A stretch of 64,000 nucleotides of DNA, taken from NCBI GenBank assembly GCA_938743325.2, contig OW568865.1, positions 186,001 through 250,000 on the forward strand, in the 5' to 3' direction. The stretch's first letter is position 1. The number at the start of each line of letters is the position of its first letter. The translations under genes were made by a program, and so were the position numbers. Shown in pieces: positions 1 through 10,504 of the stretch. The notes below the pieces were generated by a model. That model ran no database searches, was not told the DNA's origin, and was given only the letters and a program-made list of their open reading frames with translations. This stretch comes from Pycnococcus provasolii. Lineage: Eukaryota; Chlorophyta; Pseudoscourfieldiophyceae; Pseudoscourfieldiales; Pycnococcaceae.

Positions 1-3000
1 CTCCATCTATTGCATCGCGTGCCTTTGCAAGACAGGAAGGAAAGAAGGCACGGTCCAACTTCCCACGACAAGCAGCAAGGGGGTTTGCGTTCGCATTGTC
101 GCCAACTTTCTCAAGCCAAGGTGCTTGACCGAACAAGAACGCGAATGGCTGCTCTCTTGGATGCGGTGTTCGCCATAAGATATCAGGGCCTTTCGGATAG
201 AGAGATGGTGTTCGTTCGACGTCGGCTATGAGAACGTCGTTTTCTTCGCCTGCCATCATGGCATCCACAATCTCGCAAGCAGCTTTCTCGCATCGCCCTG
301 ACGGGTCATTCGAGGGACACCAGTGCTCACCTTCCCCACACGGCTCGGCAACAATTACCACCCGTTCGTCCGAAGCCATCACGCCAGCCGAATTGAAAAC
401 TACGTAGGAAACCACGAAAGTAGTTCCAACAGGTGCCATTGTGTTGACACATGCACTGATGCCCTTGCGCCATAGCTCGTGTCCTGCACAACCAAAACGC
501 AAGCAATGATCGGGTGGACAGACGAGCAGTGCGTTCCCATGTGCTCCCTCAGACGTGGCGCCGAGTTCACATGGTAGGTCACTGGTGGGTATCTGCCCAG
601 GCGAGCACATCGCATACTGCGTGAAACGCGGCAACATCAACACTCGATCGCCAATCACGGTGACATTTGGAGTCGCCGGTGATATCGGAAGTTCTGCAGC
701 CTCCTCGATTGAGCCCACAATGTCACTTTCGCAAACAATACCCTCCTGAATGCACGTTAGGCCATCTGCGCATCGTACCTCACCAGTCTCGCACTCCACG
801 AGTAATTTGACAAGTCGAGTTACGCTCGTTTCGTGTCCAGCAGAATCAGTGACGGTGAATGTGACGTTATAAGCCCCAGGGAAGTTCTCGCCGTAGATTT
901 CGCACCCAGATAGTCCGTGCGTGTCAAAGAGGAGACCACATGCTTTGACGTATGGTGTCAGGTCACCGTCCACGTCATCATGTGCAATTGCGCCATGATC
1001 GCAGATGGCGGACACTTCTAGTTCCTCGTCGCATTCTCGATACCCCTGACCTTCTACCTCAACGTAAGCGTCACCAACTAGTGCGATTGCCGGTGAAACA
1101 TCAGGAGGCACTTGCTCTGGATGCGCCTCTTCTTCTCCTTCAGTCGTAGGATCAGAACGAATGCAGAAACCGTCAACTGGGCATTTGCCATCTGTGCATG
1201 CCACAACATCCTCGCCGCAATTCGGAACGACTGTGATCCAGCGCTGTACTTCTGTTGCTCTGACGCCCCCACGATCCATGCAAGTGTAACGGACGATGAA
1301 GGGTTCAACGGTAGGGCGTCGCGTGTCGACGACTGTACCGCCAACGACACCCATACGATCTGATATGTCGCCGTCCGTTTGGTCCAAGCACACGTAACCG
1401 GGCTCGACGTACGTCTCGCTTTGCATAATGTATTCGCGTAGAACGAGACGACCGTCCACAGTTTGTTCCATGACGGCGTCAGATTGCTTGCTCACGAGAT
1501 ATATCTGCGGAGCAACACCGTCAATAGGCGTCGATGCCGCCGGTAATGCAGCCTCATCGGCGTCAGGCTTAGTAAATGTCGGGTCAGACGAGCACACGCC
1601 ATACACGCTACATTCTGAAGATCCGTCGTGTACGTAGATATTTGGGCAGACGAACTCGCGCTGCCCCGTCTTGGCTGAGGCGACTGCACATGGATGGCTT
1701 AGGATATGCACTCGCCTCTGCTTGGTGCCGCGGTTGCCAGCAAGGTCGATGCAGACATAGGTGAGGATGATCGGCGAATCCGGAGATGTTGCACGCGACG
1801 TATCAAAGTTTGCGAGTTCGACTGGCGGCTGCACCTCGAGTGCACCGTCTTCGCCGTCGACACACGCCGCATTTGTATCAATGTAGTGATCGTACTGCAG
1901 TACCTCGACATCTTCGGTTCCAATTAATGTGACACGAGGTGGTGTCACGTCAGGCGGAACATTGGGTATTGCTGTCGAAGGGGTTGGCAGTGTATTGTTT
2001 GACACCTCCACAACGAGATTCGGAATCGGCGGTGGTGGACGCGGCGGTGGATACGCGCCGCTCGGTGGCGGAGGACTTGGTGGCGGAGGTGATATAACAG
2101 GCGGTGGCGACGAGGCCAAGGGCGCAGCTGGAGGAAAAATAGGAAAGGGAGGTGGCATTTGAGGTGGATTGAGAGGAGGAGGAGCAGGTGGGGGGCTTTC
2201 GTTGATGTCGGGCGGAAGTGGGGGGAGAAATGGTGGGCTGGGCGGAGGTGGGCTTGGTGGAGGTGGGCTGGGTGGCGGTGGGCTGGGCGGAGGTGGAGAC
2301 GGTTCAGGCCTCACTCCAGGCGGAATATTTGGAGGCGGGGGATGACTTGGGCGTGGCGGACGTATTGGTGGCGGAATTGGTTGCGGCAGTGGCGGCGGCG
2401 GCGGCGGAGGTGGTGACGGTGGTGCCTCGAGAGCCACAGCGAATACAGAGAAGGTGTTCACCTTGACGATCGCCAAGCAGGCGGTACCATCGCACTTCGT
2501 GGATTGAACTGGCACACTCTCCCATTGCGTGGATCCTTCCCATGGCATTGATCGAACATGCGGAATTTCTGAGCTGCCCAGGTCTTTCGAGTACGGCAGT
2601 TCTACCGTGACGAAGTCGGGTGCGACGGGGAAGCTGTGCGGCAGTAATGACACCACCGGTCCCGCGAGATCGTCAGGCAGTGCATTGCTTGCGGCAGCAT
2701 TTAATGTCACTTTGTACAGGTACATCATAGCGAGGATGCCATCTTCAGGCAATCTTTCCAGCAGGTCACACGGCAGGGAGAGCGATGCAAACGTTTTATT
2801 TTCAACGTTTGGTGCAGGCCATGCACCGCCAAGCATGGGTAGGGTTTCGCAACTTGTCGAGGGCGACAATCGATTGCCCACTGCGCTCTTGTAATGCCCC
2901 ACGGCGCAGTGAGGATCAGGCTGGTAGAACGACGCGCGCACATTATGCGAACGACGTTGTGCTCTTCCGTATGCCTCCCGCCCCTTGTCGTCGTCGTTGT

Positions 3001-6000
3001 CACCGCCGCTTAAGAGCATTTTTCGTCGCCCCGTATTGACTTGTAAATCGTAAACGTTCACGCCGCCAGAGTCTCTAGCATTTACGTCCATTCCCAAACC
3101 TCCTGCGGCAAATATTGTGCCGTCGGCATTCATGGCTAAGGAATATTGGGAGAATCTATCTGCTTTGTGATTACCACTTTGTTGTTTTGCGTATGTCACC
3201 CAGTCATTTGTCCATACGTCTATTTCCCAGGCTTGAATAGTATTCTTCATTGAGCCCACGGCGATGCGATTCCCGTCGTACGATATGGCAACCGTTTTCC
3301 CGTTATAATAACCCGCAGTCTTTTTCACGTAGACCTTATCTTCCGATTGATGACCGAATGGATTCCAAGTGCTGCCATCCCACTCCCAAACACGAGCGCG
3401 CCCTATGTTTGTATTGAAGTAGGGTTCTCCTGTGATAAGCCTCGATCCATCGTAAGACAATGCGACGGACGCACCCATTTGTGAACCTGCATCGCCTTCA
3501 ATCGCAGCGCCCATCAGAGACCAGTTCGAGCCATCCCACTCAAATACACGCACGTGCCCGGCGTCGACGCCATTGTCGTCGTTACCTGGCGAGCCCACCG
3601 CAACACGCATTCCGTCCCTTGACAACGAAAGTGCTTGGCCCGCCGAATCATCGGCATTCACCCCTACAATGTTTGACCCCATTTGGTTCCAATTGGCACC
3701 ATCCCATTCGCACACTTTCACCATTCCGGCGTTGGTGCCCGCTCCATCGTTTCCGGGCGAGCCTGCAGCGAATCTGTTACCATCTTCGGATAGAGAGACG
3801 TCGTTACCAAACCAATCGTTCGCGGAGTCGCCATTGACATGTCCCGTCCATTGCCTATAAGTTGTGTGCGTGTGTGTGTCATGTTAGTTGTGGTGGTTTG
3901 GACGTGCTTTGGTGGGCGCGACTGACTCATGACATGTGCAAGAAACAAAATCCAAAACGTACCAGTTTGAACCATCAAAATCCCAAACAACCACTGAGCC
4001 TGAGTTTTGCGCACCATAATCAGCGCCACCAAAAGACACTGCAACACGCTGTCCATCGCCGGAAAGTGAGACATCTACGCCTGCCCAGACTCTTTGCGAT
4101 CCAAGAATTTGTGCGAATGGGCCCTTGCGATTCCAGCTCCCACCACTGCCAGTGCCAGTGCCAGTGCCGTCCCATTCGTACACATCCACACGCCCCCCGT
4201 CTCTATCTGGGTAGCTACCTTCATGTGAAAGACCATCATATCCTGGAACTCCGATCGCGATCGTAGTTCCACTTGTGGAAAGGCTTACACTCCGTCCACC
4301 CTGGTCGGACCTTTTTGTGCCGCCCATACTGTTGCCTTGCTTGACCCATTTCCATGGTGGTGGAGGTGACGGTGGTGGCGGTGGTGGAGGAGAAGGAGGA
4401 GGAAAAGGAGGAGGAGATGGTGGTGGTGATGGCGGCGATGGTGGTGGTGGTGGAGGAGGTGATGCAAGAGTGGGAGTAGGTGGTGGTGGTAGAGGAGGTG
4501 GAGGAGGAGGAGGAGGTGGTGGTGGTGGTGGAGGTGGTGGAGGTGGAGGAGAAGGTGGTGGTGGTGAAGGAGGAGAAGGAGGAGGCGGCGGTGGTGGCGA
4601 TGGTGCAGGAGGCGGCGAAAGAGAAACGACGGAAGAAATAGGAATAGGAGCGGCGCTGGCAATGGGAGGGATGGCGACAGGAGCGGCGCTGGCAATGGGA
4701 GGGATGGCGATAGGAGCGCTGGCTGCAACGGCGGGAGGGGGCAACAGGGGCGGCGGTGGTGGAGGCGGTGGTGATGGAGGTGGCGGCGGCGGCGGAGATG
4801 GTGGCGGCGGGGACGGCGGGGACGGAGGTGGAGGCGGTGGTGATGGAGGCTGATACTTAGGCAACGGAGGCGGTGGCGGAGGTGGCGGTGGAGGTGGAGG
4901 CGGTGGTGATGGAGGTGGTGGCGGCGGCGGAGATGGTGGCGGCGGTGACGGCGGGGGTGGTGGAGACAGCGGCGGCGGAGGCAATGGTGGAGGTGGCGGT
5001 GGCGATGGCGGTGGCGATGGCGGCGGTGGGGGAGGTGGCGGCGATGGCGGAGGAGGCGGCGGAGGTGGTGTAGGAGGAGGTGGCGGAGATGGCGGCGGCG
5101 GCGGTGGAGGTGGCGATGGCGGAGGTGGTGGTGGAGGAGGAGACGGCGGTGGTGGCGGCGGGTACGGAAAGCCAAGGCCGTCCGCCGAGTCGCAATACGT
5201 AAGCGTGGCCTCGACGCACTCTAGCAGCTCTTGGGCTTCGGCAAAGCCTATGTTGTCAAGAAACTTCGCCGCGCAGGGAGAGCATGGGCACGTCACCGTC
5301 TGAAATTCCTTCGGAGGACAGGTGAATTCGCAATATCCATCGAATTTCATTCCAAACGACGAACTGAGCACGTCCGAATCCAAGCTCGTCAAACGGCGAC
5401 GACGCGTCGTTGTTGTTGTTGTTGTCGTCGTTGCCGCCGCCGCCCCGTAAAGCATGCGAAGCGCAGTTATGTTGGTCGCGGCCGGTGGAGTGTCACAGGT
5501 GTCCCAGCCGAGCGAGTCTGCCTTGAGGTGCACCCTCGTAGGTGCTGCGTTGCGCACATTTTTGATGGTGACGTTTTCCCCGCCTTGTCTCCGAACAAGG
5601 TGTGCAGCCTCTCGCGCCGCAAACGCGCCGAGCACCTTGGTCACGTTTGCATCGACGACGAAGCCTTGCGTTCGTCCCGCGGGGTCGCCGTGCACGCCAA
5701 TGTACCACGTTCCTGGCGCAAGGTGCACTTCCGCGACGTTGAGATCCCACGTCCTGCGTTCCGTTGTTGATGGTACGAAGGGCTGATTTTCCGCGAAGAA
5801 GCACAGGTCTCTTGTCATTCCAGCGCGCGCGCGTTCGTCATCAACGCGACACAGGTTCCACCGTGCGGTTCGTCGCATCGCCTCGGAGGACACGCGCGGG
5901 TGCCTTAAGTCCGACGCAACGCGCACGACGGCGTCGACCTCGCCACTTCTGTCGATACCGCAGTCAGCTGCACACCTTCCCGCCATACTTCCCGCGACGG

Positions 6001-6799
6001 GCATCTCGTACGGCGCCTCGCACGTGCCGTCTCCGCACACCGGGTCATTCCACGCCTGCTTGACGAGTGCGTTGTGTACGTAGCTGACTGCTTCGTCGTG
6101 CTTGTCGAAAGCGTCGGGTACCGTTCGAAAGAGCATCTCAGACGCGCCTTGGTGCGTGTTGAATGCGCGGTACGCGTCGAGTTGCGCGACGACGTAGTAG
6201 ATGTACAGGACGAACACAAGGATCCAGGTGGTCGCCTTAAGAATACGCTTGTAGGTTGCGAACTGCGTTTGCGTGTAGGTTCGTGCGGCGTGAAGGATGA
6301 GCGAAAAGAGGGCGGGCTGTGGTGATGATGAAGCTGAGGTTCGTCGTCGTGCTCCTAGCAATGACTCGTAGCGCGTCGCAAGTTGATGACTCGCGGGGGT
6401 GTGGTGAGGCCAGAGGCACCGCAACTCCAACAAGTCCTCAGAAGACGCGACGACCTTATTCTTCATATCAGCAGCCTCCAAAGGAGGAGTGTGCGAGGTG
6501 TGCTGCAAGTCCTCCTCCACGTGCACGTGCACCCGCCCAAGTCCTCGAAGTTCCTCCTCAGTCTCCTCAGACGACGAGATACCACCACCCGGCTCGGAGG
6601 AGGCGAGAGGATGAGCCCGATTGTTATCATCATCACCACCACCACCAGGTATTTGGAGATGTGGCGCCATCATCAATCCCGAAAACAAGCACAAGTCAAA
6701 CACAGCACTTGATAGTAAAAAGGAGGAGTGATGGCAGCCTGGTGGTCCCTGTGGTGGTCCCCACTTGCACCCCACCCAAGTACCCCGTGATCGTATCAT
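1..6799 (-). CDS. Giant type II surface protein: Pro-rich stalks, seven-blade propeller, Ig-like repeats (partial)
   Basis: Two exons are visible on the minus strand, 6799-3963 and 3854-1, with a 108-bp intron (3855-3962) that has a GTACGT donor and a TATAG acceptor. The frame stays open to the left edge, so about 2,230 residues are seen and the C-terminus is missing. Order: an acidic cytosolic N-terminus; one membrane segment (WILVFVLYIYYVVA); a Cys motif CGDGTCEAPYE...CAADCG of the kind seen in algal surface proteins; an extensin-like Ser-Pro(n) stalk (4352-5160); seven repeats of FG-GAP/propeller type ending in WDGxNW (about 3040-4340); a second Pro-rich stalk (about 1990-2430); and at least four Ig-like repeats of DUF5011/HYR type (motifs DxDGD, YxCxDxxGN). 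I infer a wall or adhesion protein anchored in the plasma membrane. The start could also be the ATG pair at 6673/6670. The domain order is clear; the function is inferred. Confidence 0.85.
4352..5160 (-). repeat. Ser-Pro(n) coding low-complexity tract
   Basis: About 800 bp of GGT/GGA/GGC triplets on the plus strand encode SPPPPPP-type stretches on the minus strand, with a short Ala/Ile/Pro insert (two near copies of AIPPIASAAP) near 4670-4720. This resembles the hydroxyproline-rich stalks of pherophorins and extensins. Length is probably polymorphic and assembly errors are possible here. Confidence 0.9.
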
Positions 6800-7216
6800 A
6801 GACTATCGTAGTGCAACTGCAATCAAGGACCATCGATGGTAGTACATACTACTGTACAGTAAAGGTTAAAGTGACAACAACGCCACACTCCCGTTACCTT
6901 TCTCAGTTTCTGCTCGAGCGATCCCCGATCACTGGATGGGCCAACGTTAGGATCATGGGGGGAGGCGTGATGTCACATCATCAGTAGTCCTTATGTTTCT
7001 GGGTTTGCGTTTGGGGTTTGGGTTTGGGCGGTTTGGGGGTTTGTCTTTGGGGTTGGGCTGTTTGGGGGTTTGTGAAAATTTTTCTCGTGAAAATTGGCCC
7101 TTGGAAAATCTCCACGGTCCCGATCCCTTCTTCCTTGCACTATTTGGCAGACGGGAAATCACCCGTATCCTTTTTCGTGTACTTGACGGTACAGCTGCAT
7201 AGTTAACTACATAGTG
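6800..7216. promoter_or_regulatory. Divergent intergenic region with G-rich TTTGGG-like tract
   Basis: This 417-bp head-to-head region lies between the surface protein and the TLDc gene. Positions 6998-7075 carry imperfect GGGTTT/TTTGGGG units on the plus strand, enough G-runs to form quadruplexes. A short palindromic-looking CTGTACAG lies at 6853-6860. No TATA box is obvious. Confidence 0.5.
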
Positions 7217-8149
7217 ATGGCGATCGCACACAACAACTCGCTCACTCTTTCAAAACCTTCGGCGTGGTGTAGACCTGCTGCGCATACACACGGCTGCCGA
7301 CGCCACACGCCCGCACAGACGCGTCAAGGAGGCAGCAACCTCGTGAGCCCTTATTCCCGCGTTTGCTGCCGCGCAGAAAACGATGGCAAGGGCGAGGTCA
7401 AAATGGACCCCATCGAAAAGCTCGTTTCGTTCTTTGTCGGAAAGGAGGCGGTCATGGAGGCGGAGAAGGACCCGTCAGGTCTGCAGAGGTTAACGGGAGC
7501 CGCGCTCTCAGAGCAGTACGAGGCACCCACGGACGTTTTCGCAGACGCCGTCGACGGCGACGACGACGAAGTTGCGCTCTTCCGACCTCTTCTCGCGCAA
7601 ACGCTCCTCGAGACCGCGCCGCTCGAGCTCGTGTACTGCGCCAACAAGCACGGGTGGAATGCGAAGAACTTTCACGCTCGTGTTGACGGACGTGGAGGCG
7701 CTGTGATGCTCGCAGAGACGGCGAAAGGTGCGCTCGTCGGCGCCTACGTGCCACGTGGATTTGAGGGATACGGCGACCAGAGAACAGCCATCAGCGCCTT
7801 CCTCTTCCGATGGCCAACGCGAAGCGCGGCGAAATCAGGTGGCGCGAAGTCTGCGGAAAAGCTTCCCACGCGCGGCGGCGGTGGCATGGCGGTGGACGAC
7901 GACGCGAGCAGAGGTCCGGTTATTGGCGTGGAAAGTCTCGTGATTCCTCTTGCAGACAGAGCGCCCAAGGCTGCAAAGTCGAGACTGGGTAGCTACTTTG
8001 AACGCAGAAACGACGGTACACGCACGCTCTTTAGCGAAGGTGAGGAGAAGGGTACGGAGTTGAAAAGCTTTCGCGTGTACACGGCTTCGGCCCGCGAGGA
8101 GAAGACGCTCGACGGCATCATTTGGAAGACGCGTGTTGTCGAGGAATGA
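7217..8149 (+). CDS. TLDc-domain protein, probably plastid-targeted
   Basis: This encodes 310 residues from the ATG at 7217. The first 50 or so residues are rich in Ser, Arg and His, lack acidic residues and end near VCCRAEN, as expected of a chloroplast transit peptide. The rest resembles the plant TLD-domain family: ELVYCANKHGWNAKNFH, then GGAVMLAETAKGALVGAYVP and GYGDQRTAISAFLF, then a C-terminal block with FERRNDG and LKSFRVYTA. TLDc proteins are linked to oxidative-stress resistance and V-ATPase regulation in other eukaryotes; the role of plant-type members is poorly defined. A Gly/Ser/Ala-rich insert near residues 200-225 interrupts the domain. It converges on VPS29 with only 35 bp between stop codons. 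The family call is fairly firm; plastid location is inferred. Confidence 0.8.
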   Translation: MAIAHNNSLTLSKPSAWCRPAAHTHGCRRHTPAQTRQGGSNLVSPYSRVCCRAENDGKGEVKMDPIEKLVSFFVGKEAVMEAEKDPSGLQRLTGAALSEQYEAPTDVFADAVDGDDDEVALFRPLLAQTLLETAPLELVYCANKHGWNAKNFHARVDGRGGAVMLAETAKGALVGAYVPRGFEGYGDQRTAISAFLFRWPTRSAAKSGGAKSAEKLPTRGGGGMAVDDDASRGPVIGVESLVIPLADRAPKAAKSRLGSYFERRNDGTRTLFSEGEEKGTELKSFRVYTASAREEKTLDGIIWKTRVVEE

Positions 8150-8184
8150 TATACACTTTTTTCGATGAAAGTGTGTGTGTGTTA

Positions 8185-8772
8185 CTAGCTTGTTGACTCA
8201 TCCTTGTTCCAAACAATCTTGTCCACCTTCAGTTCGTCGCCTGGCAGCAGCTCGTAGACGTACACGACGATCCGACTTCCCTCAATATCCATGAGAACAA
8301 ACGACGGTTTTACGTCCGAGCGCAGTGGTGTGAACGCGCCGGTCGCAGAGCCCGGGTTTATGATTAGCGCCTTATCTCCGTTCACCTTATACGCCGCGAA
8401 GGCGTGCGTGTGCCCCGTGACGAGCACGTCGACGTCCATGAGCCTCTGCACGCTCTTGAGCGCCTCGATGTCCCCCCATGGCACGATGGCGTGCCCGTGC
8501 GTGACTCCTATGCGAAAGTCCCCAATGTTCACCACCTTGGACTGCGGCAGTGTGGTGAAGTCGTCGTCAAAGTCTCCCTCGACGACGTGCAGCGCGGACG
8601 TGCCCCCTCCGCAGAGTCCCTTGAGCCAGTCGAGCGCGTCCTTCGAGCACAGGTTTCCCGTGCATAGGACGTGTTGTATTTTGCCGGGCACGAGCAGTTC
8701 CTTGAACTTGGTGGGCAGGTCGGCGGCGCGGTGCGGTATGTGCATGTCGCCGATGACAAGCGCGAGAACCAT
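8185..8772 (-). CDS. VPS29: Retromer subunit VPS29
   Basis: About 195 residues from the ATG at 8772, close to the usual VPS29 length of about 182-190. All phosphoesterase-fold signatures are present in order: GDMHIPHRA, CTGNLCSKD, VEGDFDDD, THGHAIVPWGD, VTGHTHAF and INPGSATGAF. VPS29 has a metallophosphatase fold but acts as a scaffold, binding VPS35 in the endosomal retromer that recycles cargo to the Golgi or plasma membrane. An upstream in-frame ATG (8799) would add nine residues, but the family begins at MVLALVIGD. It is divergent from the CCCH gene and convergent with the TLDc gene. Confidence 0.96.
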   Translation of the reverse strand: MVLALVIGDMHIPHRAADLPTKFKELLVPGKIQHVLCTGNLCSKDALDWLKGLCGGGTSALHVVEGDFDDDFTTLPQSKVVNIGDFRIGVTHGHAIVPWGDIEALKSVQRLMDVDVLVTGHTHAFAAYKVNGDKALIINPGSATGAFTPLRSDVKPSFVLMDIEGSRIVVYVYELLPGDELKVDKIVWNKDESTS

Positions 8773-9176
8773 ACTGACACGGACAACACGAAGCACCACT
8801 CACCACCAAATCACTGCTAAGAGTAGCGGTAATGACAAGCAAAAACCGGCGAAGTAAGAGTATGGAAGCAGGCAGAAATAAGGCATAACACACAAGCGGA
8901 ACCAAACAAACCCCGACTACTCATTAAAGCGTTTCCCTCCGTTGGAAGAATTCGGGGTTCCACCACCTCAAACCAGGGGGTTCACGCGGCAGCATTTACA
9001 GCATTCTTCTTCTTGGCCGTTCTCTCTTCGCAGGCCGTTCGCGCCGCGCAGTTGCTCATTCTTGTCAGCGCCATACAGTGCAGTACGTGCACGTGCGGTC
9101 GCTCGTGCCTCGTTCCGTGTTGCTTCGCTGCGGCTTCCCGGCGCCGTTGGGAAACGGGGCAGCAGCTCAGCGCGTC
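8773..9176. other. Divergent intergenic region, nothing specific seen
   Basis: 404 bp between VPS29 and the CCCH zinc-finger gene. No telomere-like repeat, microsatellite or convincing small ORF was recognised. Confidence 0.5.
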
Positions 9177-10391
9177 ATGGAGGGCGCGGGCGCAGGAGGC
9201 TGGCCCTCCATCGGGGGCGCAGCGGGCACGCCGGCGCACACGGGGCACTTCGCAAATACGGCGTATGCAAACGCGGGCGGCGTGATAACGGACTGCCACT
9301 TCTTCCTCGCAGGCGCTTGTCGCAACGGAACAAACTGCACCTTCAGACACAGCCTCGCCGCGCAGAGAAACCCAGTGCCGTGCAGATTCTGGATGCGGGG
9401 ATCGTGCAGCAACGGCGCGGCGTGCCCGTTCCGACACCCGGGAAACTCGCGCTCAGCTGCGGGGACACCGGCTAGCGCACCACAGACGTTGCAGCAGGTG
9501 CAGCAGCAGTTACCTGTGCCACCATATTCGCCGTTCCTTCCCATGCCAGAGTTCCCAGTTGCAGCTGCGGCGGCACTCGGCATGTCACCGCAGCAGCAGC
9601 TCCGAGTTCCCGCGGAAAAACGTATGGAGGAGCCAGAGAAGCCAAAGGAGAAGCGCTTTGGCGCCGCCGCCGCCGCACGAGCGCGAGAGTTGCTCGGCGC
9701 CGCGGCGCAGAAGCGCGCAGCGGAGGAGAAAGAGAGGGCGCCGGCACCCGAATCGAAGGAGCCAGAGAAGCCGAAGGAGAAGCGCTTTGGTGCCGCCGCC
9801 GCCGCACGAGCGCGGGAGGTGGCGCAGAAGCGCGCAGCGGAGGAGAAAGAGAGGGCGCCGGCACCCGAATCGAAGGAGCCAGAGAAGCCGAAGGAGGAGA
9901 AGCGCTTTGGTGCCGCCGCCGCTGCACGAGCGCGGGAGATGCTCGGCGCCGCAGCGCAGAAGCGCGCAGCGGAGGAGAAAGAGAGTGTGTCGCCGTCAGA
10001 AGCGGAGAAGCCAGCGAAGCGGCAGCGCATCATCTTTGGCGCAGGAGCTCGCGAATCTGAAGAACCGAAGCAAGAGGAGTGGGTGAAGGCGGTGGTGGAT
10101 GTGACGGTGGAGGTATCGCCAAAGGTGGCGCCAAAGGTGGCGCCAAAGGTGGTGCCAAAGGTGGCGCCAAAGGTGGTGCCAAAGGTGGCGCCAAAGGTGG
10201 TGCCAAAGGTGGCGCCAAAGGTGGTGCCAAAGGTGGTGCCAAAGGTGGAAAAGAAGGAGGAGGAGAAGGAGGAGGAGGAGGAGGAGGAGGAGGAGGAGGA
10301 GTTGCCAGAATTTGATGCCACGTTAAGCAAACCGAGTGCAGAGGATGACGACTTCGATAAAGAGATGCGCGAATTAGCTGCACTTTTGTAA
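9177..10391 (+). CDS. CCCH zinc-finger protein with internal repeats
   Basis: 404 residues from the ATG at 9177 (MEGAGAGG). Two adjacent CCCH zinc fingers lie near residues 35-90: CHFFLAGACRNGTNCTFRH and CRFWMRGSCSNGAACPFRH, the C-x(7)-C-x(5)-C-x(3)-H class that binds RNA in mRNA-processing proteins. After a Pro/Gln linker come three near-identical modules of about 40 residues starting EKPKEKRFGAAAAARARE (nt about 9641, 9767 and 9884), then eleven PKV units alternating APKV/VPKV (nt about 10110-10245), a Glu run and an acidic tail. A nuclear RNA-binding role is plausible from the fingers alone. An in-frame upstream ATG at 9078 would add 33 residues without similarity to the domain. I do not recognise a specific orthologue. 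Confidence 0.85.
   Translation: MEGAGAGGWPSIGGAAGTPAHTGHFANTAYANAGGVITDCHFFLAGACRNGTNCTFRHSLAAQRNPVPCRFWMRGSCSNGAACPFRHPGNSRSAAGTPASAPQTLQQVQQQLPVPPYSPFLPMPEFPVAAAAALGMSPQQQLRVPAEKRMEEPEKPKEKRFGAAAAARARELLGAAAQKRAAEEKERAPAPESKEPEKPKEKRFGAAAAARAREVAQKRAAEEKERAPAPESKEPEKPKEEKRFGAAAAARAREMLGAAAQKRAAEEKESVSPSEAEKPAKRQRIIFGAGARESEEPKQEEWVKAVVDVTVEVSPKVAPKVAPKVVPKVAPKVVPKVAPKVVPKVAPKVVPKVVPKVEKKEEEKEEEEEEEEEEELPEFDATLSKPSAEDDDFDKEMRELAALL
10110..10245 (+). repeat. 12-bp coding tandem repeat (xPKV)n
   Basis: Eleven tandem 12-bp units, CCAAAGGTGGCG or CCAAAGGTGGTG, encode alternating APKV and VPKV. The high DNA identity suggests recent slippage or homogenisation. Confidence 0.9.
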
Positions 10392-10504
10392 TTGAACAGT
10401 TTAAAAAAGATGAATGTTTTATTGATTTAACTTGTTAACAGCAAACTTTGGAAAAACCAAATCGGTGCGCGCTAACCTAGTTTGACGCGCGCAAGCTACG
10501 ATAT

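Noticed and set aside
4285-5175. 296-codon His/Leu/Arg-rich frame on the minus strand, and Gly-rich frames on the plus strand
   Set aside because: They are other-frame readings of the Ser-Pro coding repeat.
9167-10330. 387-codon minus-strand frame across the CCCH gene
   Set aside because: Repetitive antisense of the repeat tail; the plus strand has two intact zinc fingers.
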